Origin: Taxillus chinensis
Lineage: Eukaryota > Streptophyta > Magnoliopsida > Santalales > Loranthaceae
NCBI GenBank assembly: GCA_023512835.1
Contig: CM042087.1
Span: 54,477,897 to 54,541,896 of the forward strand
Reading direction: 5' to 3'
DNA length: 64,000 bases
Positions 10,141 to 26,659 of this stretch are shown here, piece by piece. A program made the translations under genes and the position numbers. Under the pieces are notes generated by a model that saw nothing but the letters and a program-made list of their open reading frames with translations, searched no databases and was not told the DNA's origin. Positions within the stretch are counted from its first letter, which is position 1; each line of letters begins with the position of its first letter.

Positions 10141-11905
10141 TTAGAGGTACCCTCTTGATTTCCCGTACGTTAGCTTCTTTCTTTTTGATACGGGTGCATC
10201 GTGTTCCTTTCTGCCGAGCTTCTTATTGATGGCTTGGGGTTAGCTTGTGTGGAGGCCAAGGCCCTAGTTGTGGAGTCTCCGGTGGGAGGCATGATTGAGG
10301 TACGGCGTGTGTGTCGTGGTTGTGTGTTAACCATAGGCGAGGTGGAGGCGAGTTTTGACTTGCACGTGATGCCCTTGCGTACTTTTGACCTGATCTTGGG
10401 TATGGATCGCTTATGGCTTTCCAAGCCAAGATAGACTGATACCGGCGGCGTGTATCCTTCGTGACACCTCGGGGACCTCTGCACCCCTGCGGGGAGTGGG
10501 ACTGTGAGGCGAGTCGGGCCGGGCCGGTGATGGACCAGTGGGGTGCCATTACCCATAGGTTGGCAGCCCTAACCTTTGTTGAGAAGGGTAAGGTGGAAAA
10601 GAGGGTGTGGCCCGCTGTTGTGGACCAATTTCAGGATGTTTTTCCTGAGGAATTAAGGAGTTTGCCACCTAAGAGGAGTGTGGAGTTCACTATTGAGTTG
10701 GTGCCGGGGACGGGTCCGATTTCCCAAGTAGCGTATCGTATGGGGCCAGCCGAGCTGAGGGAACTGCAGAGGCAAATCGAGGAGTTGGTGGGCCAAGGGT
10801 ATATCAGACCGAGTACCCTCACCTTGGGGTGCTCCGGTGCTCTTTCTAAGAAGGCGATGGCACACTTCGTCTGCATCGACTACAGAAATGAATTCGGTGA
10901 TTGAAGAATAAGTACCCGTTGCCTCGGATAGATGACCTGTTTGACCAATTGAGTGGGGCCCGGTGGTTTTCCAAAAATAGATTTATGGTCGGGGTATCAC
11001 CGGCTCCGGGTTAGGGAGGAGGACATCCCTAAGACGGCTTTCGGTGCGGTATGGGCATTATGAGTGGGTCGTGATGCCTTTCGGGCTCACTAATGCACCA
11101 GCGGTGTTCATGCATTTGATGAACCAAGTCTTTGCCCCATACTTAGACTCGTTTGTAGTGGTGTTTATCGATGATATCTTGGTGTATTCCAAGACCGAGA
11201 AGGAACATGTGGAGCACTGGCAACGATGTTGCAAACCTTGAGGGACCAGCATGTTTGCTAAGTTTAGCAAGTGTGAGTTTTGGGCTCAGGAGGTTCACTT
11301 TCTTGGCCATGTGGTGTCACTGAGGGAGTTAGGGTGGACCCGGCCAAGATTGAGGCCGTGGCATCGTGGCGAGGCCAACCAACGTTTTTGAGATCCGTAG
11401 TTTTCTTGGCTTGGCGGGTACTATCGTCGTTTTGTCGAGGGGTTCTCCGTTTGGCGCTCTATGACAGCGTTGACTCGGAAGGGCGTGAAGTTTGATTGGA
11501 CTGACAAGTGTCAGCAGGCGTTTGAGACTCTTAAAACCCGTTTGACCACTGCACCGGTATTGAGGTTACCTTGGGAGGATATTCCATATGAGGTATACTG
11601 TGATGCGTCCAGGGTTGGTTTGGGGTGTGTGCTTATGTAGGAGCACAGTGTGGTGGCTTATGGGTCAAGGCAGCTGAAGCCTCATGAGCAGAATTATCCT
11701 ACTCATGACCTTGAGTTAGCGGTTTGCATCTTCGCCCTGAAGAGTTGGCGATTACCTCTTGGGCGAGAAGTTTGTGGTATTCTCGGATCACAAGAGCCTT
11801 CGAACATCTTTACTCGAAGGACTTGAATTTGAGGCAAAGGAGATGGGTGGAGTATTTGCGGACCTTTGACTTTACTCTTGCTATACCCCGGGCAAGGGTA
11901 ATGTT
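10141..11905 (+). pseudogene. pol of gypsy element C: protease, reverse transcriptase, RNase H
   Basis: The aspartic protease active site DTGAS is at 10187-10201 (FLFDTGASCSFLP), with LDLILGMDRLWL-like text near 10385-10420. RT follows: EELRSLPPKRSVEFTIEL (10650), YRMGPAELRELQ (10735), then [18 protein letters not shown] (10920), [13 protein letters not shown] (11070) and the catalytic block FIDDILVYS at 11164-11190. RNase H is seen from 11480 (FDWTDKCQQAFETLK), with EVYCDAS around 11590-11607, then [18 protein letters not shown] at 11670-11720. Many one-base shifts and several stops separate these blocks, for example after 10904, after 11241 and at 11638 (stop in VLM*EH). The catalytic residues themselves are present. 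The order PR-RT-RH is standard for Ty3/gypsy. Confidence 0.88.
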
Positions 11906-12177
11906 GTGGCGACGCTTGAGCGAGAAAAGGGAAAGCTGAGGTGGCCGTGAGAGAGTGGAAGCCGATGGAGCGGTTGGCGATGTTGCAGCTGCAGCTGTTG
12001 TTCTTGATAATGGGACAGTCCTGAGTCCTTTGGTGATTGTGCAGAGTTGTACCGGCGCGTCCGGGAGGAACAGTTGGGTGACATTGAGTGTGAGGTTCTC
12101 CGTGCCCGTATTGAGGCCGGGGAGCTATCGGGGATCGGGACGAAGGGTCCTGAGCATGAGTTGTCATTTCGGGGCGG

Positions 12178-13463
12178 TTGGTAGTGGCTTCTTCCCTCAG
12201 GAATGAGGTGATGAGGGAGTTTCACCAATCTAGAGTTCGTGCATCCAGGGGGTACGAAGATGTACCATGCGCTTCGGGCACATTTTTGGTGGCCTGGGAT
12301 GAACGCGATGTAGCTGCCTTTGTTTCGCGGTGCCTCACGTGTCGCCAGGTGAAGGCCGAGCATCGGCCGGCGGGCATGTTACGCCATTGCCCATAGCGGA
12401 GTGGAAGTGGGACCACATAGCGATGGATTTTGTGACTAGTCTTCCACCCACCACGGGGAGGAAAGATATGATTTGGGTGATTGTGGATCGACTCACAAAG
12501 TCGGCCCATTTCCTGGCTGTTCGCGAGCGGGACTCTATGGGACCTTGAGTCGGTATACATGAACGAGATTGTGAGACCGCATGGAGTACTATCATCGGTT
12601 GTGTCCGCCGGGATTCGCGGTTCATTTCCCGTTTCGGCAAGGGGTTGCAGGAGGCTATGGGGACCAAACTTCACTTGAGTACAGCCTTTCACCCCGAGAC
12701 CCGATGGCCGATAGAGAGGGACGAATCGGACCTTGGAGGACATGTTACGGGCCTGTGTGTTAGATTTCGGGGTTCGTGGGCAACTCACCTTCCTTTGGTG
12801 GAGTTTGCTTACAACAACGATTATCAGGCATCCATTGGGATGGCTCCTTTTGAGGCGTTGTATGGGCGGCGTGTCGATCACCTTTGTGTTGGACCGAGGT
12901 GGGGAGACACTCTCTTGGGACCACAGTTGGTTCAAGAGGCTACCGAGAAGGTTCGATTGATTCAACGACGGTTGTTATCCGCTCGAGTCGGCAAAATCTT
13001 ATGCGGATCAGCGGCGGCACCTTTGGAGTTTCCTTGGTGATCATGTGTTTCTTCGTGTTTCTCCACGTCGTGGACATCGACGGTTTGGGCGAGGTTCCAA
13101 GCTATCTCCGCGGTTTATTGGTCCTTTTGAGATTCTGGATCGTGTAGGGCCTGTGGCCTACCGGTTAGCGTTACCACCGCGGCTAAGTCGAGTGCACAAC
13201 GTGTTTCACGTGTCCCAGTGGCGAAGTATCACCCTGACCCCACACATGTGATCGATTGGGGGACATTGGACATTGAGGATGACATGTCCGTTGTTGAGGC
13301 CCCTATCCGTATCCTAGATCGGCGAGAGAAGCTTTTGCGTGGTCGTGTTATTCCTTTGGTTCGCGTCTTGTGGCAGCACCATGGCATTGAGGAGGAGACA
13401 TGGGAACGTGAGTCCGTGATGCGTGAGCGGACCCTGGACTTGTTCGAGGACGAACAATCTTAA
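12178..13463 (+). pseudogene. pol of gypsy element C: integrase and chromodomain-like tail
   Basis: The HHCC zinc domain is at about 12240-12355 (MYHALRAHFWWPGM, CLTCRQVKAEH). The core follows with WDHIAMDFVTSLP (first catalytic Asp near 12426), VIVDRLTKSAHFLAV, a RDSRF block (second Asp near 12612) and a degenerate glutamate block near 12705. FAYNNDYQASIGMAPFEALYGRR is at 12800-12870. From 13060 the C-terminal part reads [25 protein letters not shown] and VHNVFHVSQ, then the chromodomain-like tail (IRILDRREKLLRGRVIPLVRVLWQHHG...TWERE) to the stop at 13461-13463. Frameshifts occur between most blocks. Known role: integration of the cDNA; chromodomains bias integration to marked chromatin. Confidence 0.88.
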
Positions 13464-13776
13464 GCGTGGGAGGTGGCTGTTGGCCAAGGGATAGTGATGT
13501 GTTTTCTTGTATTAGTGTGTACGATTTGGTGTATTTGTATTGTCTTTTAGACATGTGTTCTTATTTGTGATGTGTTTTGAGATGTGTATTTGTGACATGC
13601 GGATACGTGTTATATGCATTATTGTGGTTATGGATTATGGTGGTACTTTGTTATGTGCTGTTATGTGCTGTGTGCGGTGTATGACCCATTTAGGTGTGGT
13701 GGCTTGCCGGGTGGCAAATGGGTAGCTTGTGTTTGTTTTCCTTGTATGTCATTTCTTTTCGAGGACGAAAAGTCTT

Positions 13777-13789
13777 AAGGGGGAGAGGA
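13777..13789 (+). other. Polypurine tract of gypsy element C
   Basis: AAGGGGGAGAGGA ends directly before the 3' LTR start at 13790. It follows TTTTCGAGGACGAAAAGTCT, which also occurs in altered form at 13442-13465. Confidence 0.9.
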
Positions 13790-14351
13790 TGTAAGGACCC
13801 ATACCTTGAGTTAGTCACAATTTTGCCTTCTAAGTAGAGTTTTTCTAGATTTTGACCTAGTGAATGGACTCCAATGAATTCACGTGCAAAAGGAAAGATG
13901 CTTAGAATGATGTCCTCTATCTACCACAGAAGTTTCAGGCCAAACGGACGTGTATGTGAGGTGCACGTGAAATGGGTCCAATTCACGTGCAAGTGTGGTT
14001 GTCTTCACATGATGCAAGGAGGCTAGGGGTGAAGTTTGAGCGCATTTGGAGTGCATTTGGAGTTGCACGTGAATTGGGGAATTCACATGCAAATTGGCGT
14101 GCAGGCATGTTTTTGCATGGTTACCTTGGTTTTGTCATTCTAATCATCTTTTCTCAAAGGACCATGTTGGAATTGTGAATATTTTGGTGTGTATGGTTGT
14201 GGAAAGGTCATAGCTTGTTCCATCAAAACTACGTCGTTTTGATCTTTGGGATTCACTTAATCAAAACTACGTCGTTTTGATGTTGTGTTGTCTATATAAG
14301 GAGGAGAAGCCCCTCTGTTTTAGGTTTAGGGTTTGTTGCTCCACCACCGTC

Positions 14352-14392
<41 letters not shown>

Positions 14393-14482
14393 AAGGAGAG
14401 CTCCTGGTTGCAGGCGGGCGTCTTGTGGGGGGGTTTGGGGGGGGGGGGGGGGTTGGGTTTTGGGGGTTTTTTTGTTTTTTTT

Positions 14483-14556
<74 letters not shown>

Positions 14557-14560
14557 GGGT

Positions 14561-14614
<54 letters not shown>

Positions 14615-15210
14615 GGGGGTTTTTTTTTTTTTTGGGTGTTTTTTTTTTTTGTTGGTTGTTGGTGTGTGTTTTGTTGGTTTTGGGGGGTGGGGGGGTTTGT
14701 GGGGGGGGGTGGTTGTTTGGGTTGGGGGGTTGTTTTTTTTTTGGTGTTTTTGGGGGGGGGGGGAGGATTTTATTAAATTTTTTATTGGGGGGGGCGGGGG
14801 GGGGGGGGAGGGGTTGTTTAATTTTTTTTGGGGGGGGGTTTAAATTGGTTTTGGTGGGGGGGTTGTTAATGTTTTTGTTTTGTGTTTTTTTTTTTTTGGG
14901 GGGGTGGGGCTGGGGTTATACTTAATGTGAAAGATGTTTTTTATATGTTTCTTTCCAAGGGGACTTACGGGCGTCAATGAGGGAGCACAGCATGGGGAAG
15001 GGTTGGGGAGAGACTTTGATTTTTTTGGGGGGGGTTTTTTTTTTCTTTTTTTTTTTTTTTTTTTTTTTGTTTTCATGGGATTGTGGGGGGTAGCCCCGGG
15101 GGTGGAATGCGGGCATAATTATTTTTACTCCTTCCATTTATGTTTTGTTTTTTTTGGAATATAATGGGGATGGACAAAAGGATTTTGTTGTAATAATTGT
15201 TTGGGTTTTT
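13790..15210 (+). repeat. 3' LTR of gypsy element C, partly corrupted
   Basis: From 13790 to about 14420 it follows the 5' LTR with few changes, including both ACGT palindromes, the TATA box and the (GA)n run. From 14420 to about 14930 the expected sequence is replaced by runs of G and T. Islands of true LTR sequence return at 14960-15020 (GGGACTTACGGGCGTCA, GGGGAAGGGTTGGGGAGA) and 15113-15210 (CATAATTATTTTTACTCC), but in altered order. The last 150 bp expected before the LTR end are absent. Confidence 0.8.
14431..15072. other. G/T-only low-complexity block, probable assembly artefact
   Basis: About 500 bases (14431-14930) are nearly only G and T, with T runs above 40 and many G runs; 15022-15072 is similar. 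The position in the 3' LTR corresponds to ordinary mixed sequence in the 5' LTR (7310-7950). Long apparent open frames here (poly-Phe and poly-Gly) are meaningless. Confidence 0.75.
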
Positions 15211-15294
15211 GAAGCTCATTTGAGTGTTGGATGAGAGAATAAATGGCTATTGTTTTAAGATTTGTTGGGGGGGGGGGGGGGGTGGGGTGACAAG
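15211..15294 (+). other. Duplicate of the left hAT flank with a G-run (empty-site-like junction)
   Basis: 15211-15266 repeats the hAT sequence that precedes the insertion at 6626-6674 (GAAGCTCAT ... AATGGCTATTGTTTTAAGAT, then TTGTTG). After a run of G (15267-15282) it reads TGACAAGGATAACTTC, which continues across the insertion point, as an uninserted copy would. Confidence 0.7.
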
Positions 15295-16760
15295 GATAAC
15301 TTCATGCGAAAATGCTTTTTTTGGGCTGTTCATATTTCTGACACTATAGCATTAACCCTAAAAGAAAAGATATATTCTTTGTTATCTCGTTATAATCTAA
15401 ATATTCAAATATTCATGGGCAAGGATATGACAGTGCAAGTAATATGCGAGGCAAGTCAAATGGATTATAAGCTTTGATTTCACATGATTGTCCATATGCC
15501 TATTACATCCATTATTTTGCACATCGTTTACAATTGGCATTGGTAGCAACATCAAAAGTAGTTATTCCCACTGGTAATTTTTTTGATCGATTGACTTTCA
15601 TTATCAATATTGCTAGTGCTTCATGTAAGCGTAATGAACAATTAAAGCTTGCCCAAGATACTGAATTTGTATATTTGATTGATATTGGTGATTTTGAGAC
15701 TAGAATGAGTCTTAATTAGAAGTGCACATTGCAACAAGCTGGAGATACTCATTGAAGTTATCACTTTAGATCAATTTCTAGTTTGATAAAAATCTTTAGT
15801 CTAACATGTGAAGTTTTCCTCAAAATCATAAAGGAAGGATCTAATTCTTCATGATAGGTAGAAGCAAACACAGTTTATGAAATGTTAACTTCATTTGAAT
15901 TTGTTTTTATCTTACATCTTATGAAAAGAACTATAGAGCTTAGTGATAAACTTTATCAAGTTTTGCAGTGTCAAACTCAAGATATTTTAAGTACAATGAA
16001 TCTTGTTTCATCTACTAAAAAATTTATTCAATCATTCAAGGATGACAAATGGGATGACTTACTCACCAATGTGATATTACTTTGTGAGTTAGGATCTATA
16101 TATGTGCTAGATTTGACTTCTTTTTATGTTGGTAGACGAGGTTTAGCTCACAATCAGCAAGATAACTTTACAATTAAGCATCATCATCAAGTGGATATTT
16201 TTTATGTTGCAATAAATTCTCAGTAATAATAACTAAATCATCGATTTAATACAGCAAGCAGTAGAGTTACTTGTGATCAGTTCAACTTTAGATTCTTATC
16301 AAGCACGTCAATATTTTAGAATCAATAATATTTGTTTGTTGGTAATGAAGTTTTATTCAAAACACTTTACGAAGCATGAAAAAGAGGTTTTGGAAATAGA
16401 ATTTTGTTATTTTGAGCATAATATAGTTCGACATCTAGAGTTCAAAGGTTTGCTAAGCATTTTTGAATTGTGTCAATGACTAGTGAGGACGCAAAAATCA
16501 ATTGCCTACTAACTTGTTTTTAGAGTGATTATGCTTATACTTACTCTTGATGTCTTTACTGCTATTATAGATGGGCATTTTAGCTATGGATATCGTCAAA
16601 ATAAGGCTTCACAACAAAATGGAAGATGATTTTTTAACAGACTACATGCTTTTGTACATTGAAATATAGATTGCTTAGTCATTTAGTACAAATTCAATTA
16701 TAAATGATTTTACTAATATAAAAACACGTAGACTTTTATTTTCTTCAAAAAATTAAGGAT
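15295..16760 (+). pseudogene. hAT-type transposase relic, C-terminal half
   Basis: The reading resumes with FMRKCFFWAVHISDTIALTL at about 15301-15360, then KEKIYSLLSRYNLNI. Further on come YAYYIHYFAHRLQLALVA at 15495-15550, a long helical segment with FEFVFILHLMKRTIELSDKLYQVLQ at 15890-15970, and TDYMLLYIEI near 16640-16670, the usual end of the hAT dimerisation region after NKMEDDF. Stops and shifts break every block. Together with 5652-6684 it makes one hAT-derived gene relic of about 2.5 kb split by the gypsy insertion. Known family: TTF-type zinc finger/ZMYM1-like transposase proteins of plants. Confidence 0.8.
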
Positions 16761-16764
16761 AATT

Positions 16765-18700
16765 ACTTTATATTTTTTGTTTTAATGGAATATTTTACAT
16801 TTTCCTGGTTGTCAATATTTTGAATTTAATTAATATTATATGAATACTATTTTGAAAATTCATGAAAAAAACATATAGATATATTGGCCCCTTCGAATCT
16901 GAAATTTTGGCTCAGTCTCTAATTCAACACGTATCGTATGGCATGTGAAAAAACGTATTGACATGTTACACAATACTATACTATTTTAAACTTTACTTCA
17001 TAACTTATTTGCCCAAAGGTATACTTAAAAAAACTCAAAATTTTGATAAAAATTAAATTGAGTTATTGGCTAAAATATGATATTTATTCGAATAAAACAA
17101 TTTAATGGTTTGACGATGAAATTAATCACTAAAATTCTTAATGTCAATACACGGATTTTAATGTGGATATCGATTGAAAATAGTTTTTAAGTAATTAGAT
17201 AGCACAAGCCTTTTTCATGTACGTGATCCATGAGTTTCTTGGGGGACACTAGTTGAATGGATATTGGTGTCGACTAATTCCCAACATATGTGTTATCTCT
17301 CAAGCCTTATGTGATCAGGACCGAGTGAGGAATCGTGCTACGTGTATTGATGTAGATATCAAAAACATCAAAACGATAACAACAATATACATATAAGATA
17401 TTACTAAATGAAAATTTTTATATGCAGTTTTTCAAATGAGAACTGCATTATGTTTCTTTGTATTTTTATTAAAATGATCTTGTTTTAATGAATAATTTTT
17501 TAATTAAAACGATTTTATTTTAATAAAAAACAAAGAAACTACAAGTAGAATTATTCCTGTTAATGTTCACGCGTTAGTGCTATTTTGATATCTCACATTG
17601 GTACATATAGATTTATTCTTAATATATCTTATAAGAGCACTATTAGTGAGTTGATTAAAATTTAGTTAAAATTTAATTTTACAAAATTTAGTCGATTACT
17701 TAATTAGAATGAGTTTTGTATTATTTAATTAAAATTTAACTAAAAGGTAACTTTTAAAATTTAAATAATAACTTTTCATTAGCCCTTTATTGCTACAGTT
17801 ATTTTAGCATTTGATTAAATCCCTAGTCAAATTTAGCCAGTCAATTTTACACACTAAATTTTATTTATGATTAAAATAATATTTGAATGATATAGGCCGG
17901 TGATGCTATGTTGGGGGTGGAAGATTTTCGATCATGCTCCTCCTTGCTCCTTGATCTAGAAGGAAACGAAGATCTATCTTCGTTCCGGGAGTAAGGATGG
18001 CAACGAGGTGGGTCAAGATCGGGTAGTGGGTGACCTGAACTTGCCCCAGATGAGTTCGGATCAGGGCAGGGTGGAATTAATGAGTGTGGCGGGTCGGAGC
18101 GGTCACAGGTCGGAATGGGTCAGATTGAGTATTTTAAGGTAAAACTGTTCAATTTTTTTTTAAATATCGGGTTAAGGCGGCACAACCAATACTTGTGACC
18201 GCCCCGTTATCTCATTTGGGCGGGGGTGGAGAAAAAGGACTCGAGTTAGGGTGGTTCAGGGCAGAATTGTCATCCCACTAAGGGTGAGGAGGGCCGTGTA
18301 GCAAGGGATGAGGCATGGAAGCTGTGCAGGGGGGAGGGGCGGCGGCGACAAATTCGTGTAAGGGGGCTAGCGGCAATGGTAGATCTATGTAGGGGGCGGC
18401 AACGACGACTATAGAGGAGGGGATGGGTTGCAGCAATAGTGCAGGGAGAGGGATGGTGGCAGCAGAGGCAGATCTGTGTAGAAGGAGCAGTGACAACGAT
18501 ACCTATGTAAGAAGAGATGGGGCGTGAAGGGGGAGAGTGCGGAAGGGTGGGAGAGAAGAAAGAAAAAACATATTATATGAAATATTTTTTTTCTTAATAT
18601 AAGATTATATTAATTATAATTTATAAAAAATAATTATTTCATTAAATTATATATTATAAGCCTAACCGAATGAAATAATAATATTAAGAAATATCAGGGG
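16765..18700. other. AT-rich intergenic region
   Basis: No gene is supported. It holds an inverted repeat at 17452-17539. From about 18000 to 18280 it contains a degenerate GGGTCGGG-type motif block similar to 32640-32890. A GC-rich stretch at 18280-18540 has repeated GGCGGCGGCAA-like units without a convincing frame. 18860 onward is the 5' end of the next gene. Confidence 0.5.
17452..17539. repeat. Short foldback repeat (MITE-like)
   Basis: GTTTCTTTGT...TTATTAAAAT on the left is mirrored by ATTTTAATAAAAAACAAAGAAAC on the right, with arms of about 40 bases and almost no loop. It may be a small MITE or a remnant. No clear target duplication was identified. Confidence 0.5.
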
Positions 18701-18864
18701 TCATTTTTTTTTTTCTGATTTGGGACTGGAAATAAAACACACGCGCATAGCACGTGTGCTGTCGATTTGATTTCCATGTACACCTTATCCGACCGCAGTA
18801 GTACCTGGGCACCTTGCGAGGCAAATCCTAAGCGAAGAGAAAGTGTTCGGCGGCGGCGGCGGAG

Positions 18865-23816
<4,952 letters not shown>

Positions 23817-24890
23817 TCAAGTTGTGCATCGTTGCATGCTGATGAGAATGTTGACATGATGAGTTGCTCATCTTACAAATTTGAAGAAACATTGATTGTT
23901 GCGATGCTTTACAATGGTTCTCTCAGTTGTGGCCATGTATCGGTGGGTCCAACTTCATGCACGGTGTATTTTTGAGTCTTGCTGCCTCAAAGTAGGCGGC
24001 AAGCGGCAAGGACAGCAGCTCCTCAGAAATCTAGTTTTGACTCGGTGAGGACAGAAGAAGTGGGAGCCATTACCGGGGATTTGTCGTCGTGGTGGATGGA
24101 TGCTCAGTATTTACTGCTTCTACAAGCTTTTGAGTTTGTTGTCGACAGAAAGAAAACATGCGGGACTTTGATGTCTTTTGGACTTTACGTACTTTTTATT
24201 GCTTTCAAACATTTTGAATGTAATATCTGGGAGAGTCTGCAAATAGTTAACAGCCGTTAGCAGAATCCCTCATATTTGTCTGTTTAAAGAAAAATTGTTA
24301 GACAATTTCTACATGTTTACGATATTTTCTATTTTTCATTAATGTTTTTGCTACTACTTTTGAAAAAGCACTGATTTCTCAAGGTTCAAGTGGTTTCTTA
24401 ACAAATTATGAAACAAATAAACTTGTAACTTTTTTTTTTGGAAGTAATAACGACCATTCTTCACATAATGACAATTTCACTCGGTATTGCTATCCTGTTC
24501 TTTGCAGTATTTTATCTCAGCGTTGTGAAAAATATCACATGATTTGTTTTGGACCCATGATTTCGTATGTATTTTGAAATCATCGGCTACTGCAGAGAGC
24601 AGTTGAATACTAAACCATTAAGAAGCTTGCTGTTTGTCTTTTATAGCCTAATTCGCATCTGGAGAAAGGAAACACGTTACGAGGACGCCTGTACGTTGAT
24701 TTCCGTAGCCTAATTAATGCACAGCTTGTGTGTGTGTGGGTGTCGATCTGAGATTTCTTTCATATATTGAATCAAGGAGCAGCAAATTACAGGATGCTTG
24801 CTTATCCATTAAAACACTACTTTGATGTGTGTGTGAGAGAGATCAATGTTGCAGGGATGTGAGTGTAGAGAAGACATGTACCCATGAGAT
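23817..24890. other. 3' flank of the pseudouridine synthase gene
   Basis: Contains the presumed 3' UTR. A frame of 93 codons at 23979-24260 has no recognisable similarity and is not called. Nothing else is supported until the repeats at 24891. Confidence 0.5.
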
Positions 24891-25050
24891 TGCACAGCAT
24901 ATTTTCACCCTAGGAAAGAGAAACACATTATCAGGATGCTTGCGCATCCATTGGTTACACAATTAAAACGTGTTCCACAGCATATTTTCACACTAGGAAA
25001 CACGTTGCCAGGATGCTTGCGCACCCATTTGTTACACAATCGAAACGTTA
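24891..25050. repeat. Two-copy tandem repeat, about 80 bp per unit
   Basis: Copy one 24891-24973 and copy two 24974-25050 share CACAGCATATTTTCAC, CAGGATGCTTGCGCA and GTTACACAAT. A weaker third trace (ACAGGATGCTTGCTTATCCATT) is at 24790. It lies between the convergent 3' ends of the two genes. Confidence 0.8.
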
Positions 25051-25139
25051 CTTGTAAGAGATAAACATAGAGGTAGATTAATGTTAAGGGAGATATCAAC
25101 TGAAGGCACGTATCCACGGGGTTATTCTCACTTGAAGTT

Positions 25140-26624
25140 TCACTTCAAGTTTGCTGAAAGCTTAGCTTCCGTGATGTTTTCACTGTCTTCTGCCACTTCC
25201 TGGTCAATGCTCCTACTAAGATCTTTCAGGTATGGGGCAGCAGGAATATCTGTCTCTTTGCCCACCTTCTTGTTGAGCATTACCACTTCTATTATATGCT
25301 CTGGCAGTTCATGAGGAACCTTCTGCTCTACTTCCAGAGTTGTGTTTCGGTTCCTATAGACTGCATATAGTATCATTTGTAGGATGCCAAACCCAAAGCC
25401 CAGTACATTTGGAAGCTGTTCATGAATATAACAAAGCCCAATTAACCAATGGAATGATGACAGCTACTTGTTTGCATGTGCATAAAATTTATTTCACCTA
25501 CTGTTATGCAAATGTCTTTGGTTAGGAGGCCGTAGAAGAACCAGATGGCTGCGCACAGCGTGAGAAAGAACGATAAAGAGAATGGCATATACTCAACACT
25601 CTTTGTTCGGATAACTTTTCTCTGTCCAATGCATACACACATTTATAATTGTTAGAATTTAATGGATTGTTCAGTGATTAAAAAAAAAAAGGTTGTCTTT
25701 TGAGTTTCCTTACTATGACACATAGTGGTGAAGCAAACACAGACAAGGAAAATACTACGCAGAGCCAACCAAGAATGGTGACGCGGATGGGACCGGTTGT
25801 TAGTAGCAGAGTTACTACAATGATCAGAGCAGACCCACCAAAGTTCAGCAGAAGAAGCATCTTCAAAGTCATAATCTGCACCAAAAAAAAAACCCATGCA
25901 GGGTTTGTATTCAGTTTGGGGTCTTTCTAGCTTGTAGGAAATCGGAAATCCTATGAGCAATAAAGACTGTTATTAATAAGTCAAAATACCTTAGCTTTCT
26001 TTGGGGCATAGAAAAGGTACATGACAATATAGAAGGTCTCTATGACGCAGCCGATAGAGTTAATGGTGATGAGCATATTAGAATTACGCTTGAGGAAAGC
26101 ATAGTACATCCAAAGCATGGAACTGAACAAAGCAATCACGTAAGGCAGTGATTGGAAACCTTCAGCTGATTGCTTCTTATAAATTTTATAGAATGTTGAC
26201 CTGCATACAAATCAAGTTTATGACTTACATTCTATAAAGTCTTAAGTGTAAAGATTAGCTCCGAGGCCATCAAGTGAAAATGCAGCCTGAAAAGGTCTAC
26301 TTACATTGGAGAGAGATAGACCATGAACGAAATGATGTTCCCTGCAAAATTCAATTCAAAATCAGTAAGGCTTGATGTTGAGATATTAGTTGAATATATG
26401 CGCATTAAACGGGTTCAAATTTCTATAACAGAAGGGCCTCAATTAATAACAAAAGGGTACCCCGAGGCACTCCCAAGTCCCAATAGACCCATGGTCATCT
26501 CCTTGCATCCAAATATTTGCGGATTAAAAGAGAAGGGGGCGGGCCCCGTTTCAACAATATATACAAAATCTATTATTGTCAATATTCATGCATTACTTCC
26601 CCTCTCCCTCTCTCTTTTAATTTC

Positions 26625-26659
<35 letters not shown>

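Larger units (their letters stand above)
6685..15294 (+). mobile_element. Ty3/gypsy LTR retrotransposon C (chromovirus-like) inserted in the hAT relic
   Basis: All structural parts are visible in order: 5' LTR 6685-8362, tRNA-Met PBS 8366-8377, gag with zinc knuckle, protease DTGAS, RT, RNase H, integrase, chromodomain-like tail ending at 13463, PPT 13777-13789 and 3' LTR from 13790. This order (integrase last, then a chromodomain) is that of Ty3/gypsy chromoviruses, Tekay/Del-like. By eye the first 600 bp of the two LTRs differ at about a dozen places, so the insertion is not old, yet gag and pol are frameshifted throughout. The 3' LTR is abnormal after about 14420. The right end is uncertain because of a chimeric junction at 15205-15295. 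Confidence 0.9.

Noticed and set aside
12222..12965. 247-codon minus-strand frame
   Set aside because: It lies antisense to the integrase of gypsy element C, whose motifs are clear on the plus strand.
14277..14925. Three long overlapping frames rich in Phe and Gly
   Set aside because: They arise from the G/T-only block in the damaged 3' LTR.
18278..18496. GC-rich stretch with a 72-codon minus frame
   Set aside because: Repetitive GGCGGCGGCAA-like text; no conserved domain or splice context.
25652..25960. Extended 102-codon frame through SWEET exon 4
   Set aside because: It reads intron sequence on both sides; the exon is 25714-25875 in another frame.
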